Positions 7,193 through 10,691 of a stretch of DNA of 10,691 nucleotides are shown here, in pieces. Within the stretch, counting starts at the first letter, position 1. Every line of letters starts with the position of its first letter. Origin of the DNA: DATGLG01 sp035294245 (GTDB lineage: Bacteria; Pseudomonadota; Alphaproteobacteria; JACZXZ01); contig DATGLG010000023.1 in NCBI GenBank assembly GCA_035294245.1, forward strand, positions 1-10,691. Reading direction: 5' to 3'. A model generated the notes under the pieces. That model was not told where the DNA came from and did not search any database. It worked only from the letters and a program-made list of their open reading frames with translations. The translations under genes and the position numbers were made by a program.

Positions 7193-7234
7193 TGCGGCCC
7201 CCGGTCGGGCCGGGGCAGAGGATCGGCAGGGGCC

Positions 7235-8821
7235 ATGCGCATTCATCTCTACGACAGCACGCTGCGCGACGGCGGCCAGACCCAGGGCGTCGATTTCTCG
7301 GCGACCGACAAGGCCGCCATCGCCCAGGCTCTCGATCGCCTCGGCCTCGACTATATCGAGGGGGGCTGGCCGGGGGCGAACCCGACGGACGACGCCTTCT
7401 TTGCGTCGCCGCCCCGGCTCGCGAAGGCGCGGCTGACCGCCTTCGGCATGACCCGCCGCGCCGGGCGAAGCGCTGCCAACGATCCCGGGCTCGCCGCCCT
7501 GCTGTCCACGCCGGCGCGGGCGGTCTGCCTCGTCGGCAAGAGCTCGGAGCACCACGTGGTCACGGCGCTGGGCGTCACGCTTGCGGAAAATCTCCGCATG
7601 ATCGCCGAGAGCGTCGAGCACGCGCGCGGCAAGGTCGAGGAGGTGCTGTTCGACGCCGAGCACTTCTTCGACGGCTACAAGGCGAATCCCGCCTATGCGC
7701 TGCAATGCGTGGAGGCGGCCTATGCCGCCGGAGCGCGCTGGGTCGTGCTCTGCGACACCAATGGCGGCTCGCTGCCCCACGAGGTCGAGCACATTGTCGG
7801 CGAGGTGGCGAAGCGCATTCCCGGGGAGCGGCTCGGCATCCATTGCCACAACGACACCGACAACGCGGTGGCGAACTCGCTCGCTGCGGTGCGCGCGGGC
7901 GCGCGGCAGATCCAGGGCACCCTCAACGGCCTCGGCGAGCGCTGCGGCAACGCCAATCTCGTCTCGCTCATCCCGACCCTCATGCTCAAGATGGGATGCG
8001 AGACCGGCGTGGATCGCGAGGGGCTGGCCCAGCTCACCCATGTCTCGCGCCTGCTCGACGAGCTGCTCAACCAGGCGCCGCGGCGGAATGCCCCCTATGT
8101 CGGCGAGAGCGCCTTTGCTCACAAGGCGGGGCTGCACGTCTCCGCCGTCGAGAAGGACCCGAGCTGCTACGAGCATGTGGAGCCGGGCCTTGTCGGCAAT
8201 GCGCGCCACATCGTCGTCTCCGACCAGGCCGGCCGCGCCAACATCCTGGCGCGCTTCCGCGATATCGGGCTCGCCGTCGATCCCGACAATCCCAAGGTCC
8301 AGGCCCTCGTCGAGAAGGTGAAGGAGCGCGAATACCAGGGCTATGCCTATGACGGCGCCGAGGCGAGCTTCGAGCTCCTGGCGCGGCGCGAGCTCGACGG
8401 CCTGCCGCCCTATTTCAAGACCCAGAGCTTCCGTGTCGAGACCGAGCGGCGCTGGAATGCGAAAGGGGAGCTCACCACCATCTCCCAGGCGGTGATCAAG
8501 CTCCTCGTCGGCGATGCGCCGCACATGGAGGTCGCCGAAGGCAACGGCCCGGTCGACGCCCTCGACACCGCGCTCCGCAAGGCCTTGTCGGCGCGCTACC
8601 CGCAACTCGCCGACATGCGCCTCGTCGATTACAAGGTGCGCATTTTGACGCCCACGGAGGGCACGCGGGCGGTGACGCGGGTGATGATCGAGAGCGCCGA
8701 TGGCGTGGGCGCGCGCTGGTCGACGGTCGGCATCTCGGCGAACATCATCGAGGCCTCCTACGAGGCGCTGCGCGACGGCATCGTCTACAAGCTGTTCCGC
8801 GACGGCGCCGTCGCCCATTAG
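7235..8821 (+). CDS. cimA: Citramalate synthase
   Basis: CimA condenses acetyl-CoA with pyruvate to (R)-citramalate, the threonine-independent entry into isoleucine synthesis. The 528-residue protein has an HMGL-like TIM barrel starting MRIHLYDSTLRDGGQTQGVD, with Arg11-Asp12 of the STLRDG motif. The metal ligands lie in IHCHND (His203, His205, Asn206) and the barrel also has GTLNGLGERCGNANL. GESAFAHKAGLHVSAVEKDP follows in the linker region. From about residue 400 there is a LeuA-type allosteric dimer domain, which in relatives binds the end-product amino acid (isoleucine feedback is an inference here). Length and the GGQTQGVDFS variant favour CimA over 2-isopropylmalate or homocitrate synthase, which are the main alternatives. 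The ATG at 7235 begins exactly at the conserved start; AGGGG and AGAGGA nearby are only mediocre Shine-Dalgarno matches. trmJ follows after 12 nt. Confidence 0.9.
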   Translation: MRIHLYDSTLRDGGQTQGVDFSATDKAAIAQALDRLGLDYIEGGWPGANPTDDAFFASPPRLAKARLTAFGMTRRAGRSAANDPGLAALLSTPARAVCLVGKSSEHHVVTALGVTLAENLRMIAESVEHARGKVEEVLFDAEHFFDGYKANPAYALQCVEAAYAAGARWVVLCDTNGGSLPHEVEHIVGEVAKRIPGERLGIHCHNDTDNAVANSLAAVRAGARQIQGTLNGLGERCGNANLVSLIPTLMLKMGCETGVDREGLAQLTHVSRLLDELLNQAPRRNAPYVGESAFAHKAGLHVSAVEKDPSCYEHVEPGLVGNARHIVVSDQAGRANILARFRDIGLAVDPDNPKVQALVEKVKEREYQGYAYDGAEASFELLARRELDGLPPYFKTQSFRVETERRWNAKGELTTISQAVIKLLVGDAPHMEVAEGNGPVDALDTALRKALSARYPQLADMRLVDYKVRILTPTEGTRAVTRVMIESADGVGARWSTVGISANIIEASYEALRDGIVYKLFRDGAVAH

Positions 8822-8833
8822 CTGCCGCCGGTC

Positions 8834-9682
8834 ATGGCGGGGACCGACACCAGCAAGCAGAGCCGCCGCCGCGGCGACGCCGGGCCTGCGATCATCCTCG
8901 TCGAGCCCCAGCTTGGCGAGAATATCGGCTTCGCCGCGCGGGCGATGCTGAACTGCGGGCTCACCGATCTGCGCCTCGTGCAGCCGCGCGACGGCTGGCC
9001 CAATGCCAAGGCCGCGGCGGCCGCCTCCGGTGCCGCCGAGGTGATCGAGCGGGTGCGCGTGTTCGCGAGCGTCGAGGAGGCGAGCGCCGATCTCCAGCGG
9101 CTCTACGCCACGAGCGCGCGTCCGCGCGAGATGGTGAAGGCGGTGGTGACGCCGCGCCGCGCCGCTGCCGAGCTGCGTGCGGCGCGTGCTGCGGGCGAGC
9201 GCATCGGAATTCTCTTCGGCGGCGAGCGCGCCGGCCTCGCCAATGATCACGTAGCGCTTGCCGACGCCATTATCGAGGCGCCGCTCAACCCCGGCTTCGC
9301 CTCGCTCAATCTCGCCCAGGCGGTGCTCCTTGTCGGCTACGAATGGTGGCTCGCCGGCAGCGAGGCGCCGCCGCGCCGGCTGCCGCTGGGAAAGAGCCCG
9401 CGCGCCACGCGCGCCGAGCTCCTCGGCCTCTTCGCGCATCTCGAGAGTGAGCTCGACAAGGCGGGCTTCCTGCGCAATGCGGAGAAGCGCCCGACCATGG
9501 TGCGCAACCTGCGCAACATGCTCGAGCGCGCCGAGCTCACCGCCCAGGAAGTGCGCACGCTCCACGGCATCGTTGCGAGCCTCGTCGAGCCCCGCGCCAC
9601 GCGAGCGGGGCGCAAGGCCCTGGCGCCGTTGCGGCCGCATCCTGATAAGCCATTGAAAAAGCAAAAGGATGGCCGAATTTGA
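8834..9682 (+). CDS. trmJ: tRNA (cytidine/uridine-32-2'-O)-methyltransferase, TrmJ-like SPOUT enzyme
   Basis: TrmJ methylates the 2'-OH of nucleotide 32 in the anticodon loop of several tRNAs, using S-adenosylmethionine. The three SpoU/TrmH motifs of the knotted SPOUT fold are present: VEPQLGENIGFAARAMLNCG (23-42, with the RNA-binding Arg36), GILFGGERAGL (125-135), and LNPGFASLNLAQAVLLVGYE (151-170), which forms the knot and cofactor site. Residues about 190-265 form the C-terminal helical extension seen in TrmJ, and the last stretch is basic (LKKQKDGRI). The length of 282 residues is normal or slightly long. The start at 8834 has no strong Shine-Dalgarno but lies 12 nt after cimA, which suggests cotranscription. 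Another TrmH-family target cannot be fully excluded. Confidence 0.9.
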   Translation: MAGTDTSKQSRRRGDAGPAIILVEPQLGENIGFAARAMLNCGLTDLRLVQPRDGWPNAKAAAAASGAAEVIERVRVFASVEEASADLQRLYATSARPREMVKAVVTPRRAAAELRAARAAGERIGILFGGERAGLANDHVALADAIIEAPLNPGFASLNLAQAVLLVGYEWWLAGSEAPPRRLPLGKSPRATRAELLGLFAHLESELDKAGFLRNAEKRPTMVRNLRNMLERAELTAQEVRTLHGIVASLVEPRATRAGRKALAPLRPHPDKPLKKQKDGRI

Positions 9683-9687
9683 AAGAT

Positions 9688-9715
9688 TTGACAGGACGCC
9701 GTCGGCCGTTATACT
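9688..9715 (+). promoter_or_regulatory. Strong sigma70 promoter of rpsD
   Basis: A perfect -35 TTGACA (9688-9693), a 16-bp spacer and TATACT (9710-9715, five of six consensus) form the best promoter in the window. It starts 5 bp after the trmJ stop. Transcription would begin near 9722, so rpsD can be expressed independently of cimA-trmJ, as expected for a ribosomal protein gene. Confidence 0.75.
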
Positions 9716-9721
9716 CCCGCG

Positions 9722-9831
9722 TCCCTCCCGAGAATGCGGGTCCCACCCAGAGATGGTGACGACCCCGTCCGCCCGCTTCGGCCGGGCGCGACCTATCGGG
9801 ACAACAACAACGAACATCCTGCGAGAGTGAA
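9722..9831 (+). promoter_or_regulatory. Structured rpsD 5' leader, possible S4 autoregulatory region
   Basis: The roughly 110-nt leader holds two small hairpins: CCCG (9727-9730) with CGGG (9737-9740), and CGCCCG (9770-9775) with CGGGCG (9783-9788) around a CTTCGGC loop. An unstructured A/C-rich stretch (9798-9818) leads to the start. S4 represses its own synthesis through leader structures in E. coli and Bacillus, so a leader this long may serve the same end. No known S4-binding structure is recognisable by eye. Confidence 0.35.
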
Positions 9832-10446
9832 ATGAGCAAACGCGCGACCTCGAAGTACAAGATCAACCGGCGTCTCGGCGTCAATCTCTGGGGCCGGCCC
9901 AAGAGCCCCTACAATAAGCGGGAATACGGCCCCGGCCAGCACGGCCAGCGCCGCCGCAAGCCTTCCGATTACGGGCTTCAGCTCGCCGCCAAGCAGAAGC
10001 TCAAGGGCTATTACGGCAACATCACCGAGCGGCAGTTCCGCCGCTACTACCTCGAGGCGATGCGGCGCCGCGGCGACACCGGCGAGCAGCTCGTGCAGCT
10101 CCTCGAGCGCCGGCTCGATGCCGTGGTCTATCGCCTCAAATTCGTGCCGACGGTCTTCGCCGCGCGCCAGCTGGTGAGCCACGGCCATGTCAAGGTGAAC
10201 GGCCGCCGCGTCAACATCCCGTCCTATCAGGTGAAGGACAACGACATCGTCGAGGTGAAGGAGAAGTCGCGCGAGATGGCCCTCGTGCTCGAGTCCATCG
10301 TCTCGAACGAGCGCGACGTGCCCGACTACCTCGAGGTCGACTACAAGAAAATGCAGGGCAAGATGATCCGCGGCCCCAAGCTCGCGGACGTGCCCTATCC
10401 GGTGCAGATGGAGCCGAATCTCGTTGTCGAGTTCTATTCGCGCTGA
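9832..10446 (+). CDS. rpsD: 30S ribosomal protein S4
   Basis: S4 binds the 5' domain of 16S rRNA, starts 30S assembly and, with S3 and S5, lines the mRNA entry channel. The 204-residue sequence starts SKRATSKYKINRRLGVNLWG and has the conserved YGPGQHGQRRRKPSDYG (residues 41-57). The S4 RNA-binding fold follows at about 95-155 (RRLDAVVYRLKFVPT, ARQLVSHGHVKVNGRRVN). It ends NLVVEFYSR, normal for the family. It has no cysteines, so it is the zinc-free type. The gene stands alone rather than in the alpha operon with rpsM, rpsK and rpoA, an arrangement common in alphaproteobacteria. The ATG is preceded by a GAGAG ribosome-binding stretch, and a dedicated promoter and leader lie upstream. Confidence 0.98.
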   Translation: MSKRATSKYKINRRLGVNLWGRPKSPYNKREYGPGQHGQRRRKPSDYGLQLAAKQKLKGYYGNITERQFRRYYLEAMRRRGDTGEQLVQLLERRLDAVVYRLKFVPTVFAARQLVSHGHVKVNGRRVNIPSYQVKDNDIVEVKEKSREMALVLESIVSNERDVPDYLEVDYKKMQGKMIRGPKLADVPYPVQMEPNLVVEFYSR

Positions 10447-10502
10447 GCGGCCCTGTATCGACTATCGTAAGATCAGTTCACGTCGACCCACGGCATGGGA
10501 TC

Positions 10503-10645
10503 GTCATTCCCGCGCAAGCGAGAATCCGGAGATTTCTGGGCTCCTGCTTTCGCGCTACGGCATGCACACATCTCAGTCTGCACTCTCCCCCTCGTCATTC
10601 CCGCGAAAGCGGGAATCCAGTATTTCCGCGGAAAACCTGGATTCC
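10503..10645. repeat. Cluster of dispersed palindromic repeats downstream of rpsD
   Basis: Unit 3 (10503-10529) runs from GTCATTCCCGC to GCGAGAATCCGG, with one mismatch in the stem. Unit 4 (10594-10620) is a perfect copy, GTCATTCCCGC-GAAA-GCGGGAATCCAG, with an 8-bp stem and a GNRA loop. GGAATCCAG (10612-10620) is then mirrored by CTGGATTCC (10637-10645), and between them lies a 12-bp palindrome TTTCCGCGGAAA (10623-10634). The 245 nt after rpsD contain no gene that I can support; this cluster is most of the content. Confidence 0.8.
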
Positions 10646-10667
10646 GGCTCTCCGCGGAGCCTGTCCT

Positions 10668-10691
10668 CGGGCCGGCCTTCGGCCGGACCCG
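10668..10691. terminator. GC-rich hairpin at the window edge
   Basis: CGGG (10668-10671) plus CCGGCC (10672-10677) pair with GGCCGG (10681-10686) plus CCCG (10688-10691), a 10-bp stem with one bulged A and a TTC loop. It is strong enough for an intrinsic terminator, but the window ends before any T-run could be seen, and it lies over 220 nt from rpsD. It could also be part of the repeat cluster or terminate a gene from the right. Confidence 0.3.

Noticed and set aside
6749..7234. Upstream extension of cimA to an ATG at 6749
   Set aside because: The extension overlaps the lipoprotein gene on the other strand, shows no domain, and CimA homologues begin at the MRIHLYDSTLRDG segment.
6578..9817. 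1079-codon minus-strand frame spanning the lipoprotein, cimA and trmJ
   Set aside because: Only the last 146 codons (6578-7018) encode a recognisable protein with a signal peptide and lipobox. The rest is antisense to cimA and trmJ and has antisense-type composition.
10503..10645. CRISPR array downstream of rpsD
   Set aside because: The repeated units are internally palindromic, change orientation and are irregularly spaced, and there are no cas genes; they are REP-type repeats.

Overview
This window looks like an ordinary housekeeping stretch of an alphaproteobacterial chromosome, probably Hyphomicrobiales (Rhizobiales)-like. Four things suggest that: the very high GC content, the protein sequences themselves (a cysteine-free 204-residue S4, a glutamine-dependent NAD synthetase, an alphaproteobacterial-style GltX, a CimA-type citramalate synthase), sigma70-type TTGAC promoters, and many copies of the short GTCATTCCCGC...GCGGGAATCCAG dispersed palindrome that is widespread in proteobacteria. 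The genus cannot be fixed from this sequence.

Left edge (1-264): one end of an insertion sequence. It has the first 19 codons of a transposase on the minus strand, a start-site hairpin, two copies of an 18-bp terminal repeat and a TGT...ACA-type end near 139. After it come a likely nadE promoter and a leader that holds a stem-loop flanked by an 11-bp direct repeat.

Plus-strand cluster (265-3795): nadE (NAD synthetase), gltX (glutamyl-tRNA synthetase) and a small secreted protein of unknown function. They are spaced 11 and 4 nt apart and are probably one operon. A 232-nt gap with a dispersed palindromic repeat and a GC-rich hairpin separates them from cysS (cysteinyl-tRNA synthetase, 4028-5395).

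Minus-strand pair (5402-7018): a DUF3574-type lipoprotein followed by an LpxR-like outer-membrane lipid A 3'-O-deacylase. lpxR converges on cysS, with the two stop codons sharing one 12-bp palindrome. A head-to-head pair of dispersed palindromes covers the lpxR ribosome-binding region.

Right part (7235-10446): cimA (citramalate synthase), then trmJ (tRNA 2'-O-methyltransferase) 12 nt downstream, then rpsD (ribosomal protein S4) with its own strong promoter and a structured leader of about 110 nt. The last 245 nt hold no gene, only more palindromic repeats and a strong hairpin cut by the window edge.

The genes mostly serve translation (gltX, cysS, trmJ, rpsD), with cofactor (nadE), isoleucine precursor (cimA) and envelope (lpxR, lipoprotein) functions around them. 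I found no defence system, CRISPR array, prophage, tRNA gene or evident new multi-gene system. The points worth a second look are regulatory or structural: repeat elements over or near translation starts, an IS with a masked start, and two envelope proteins of uncertain role.
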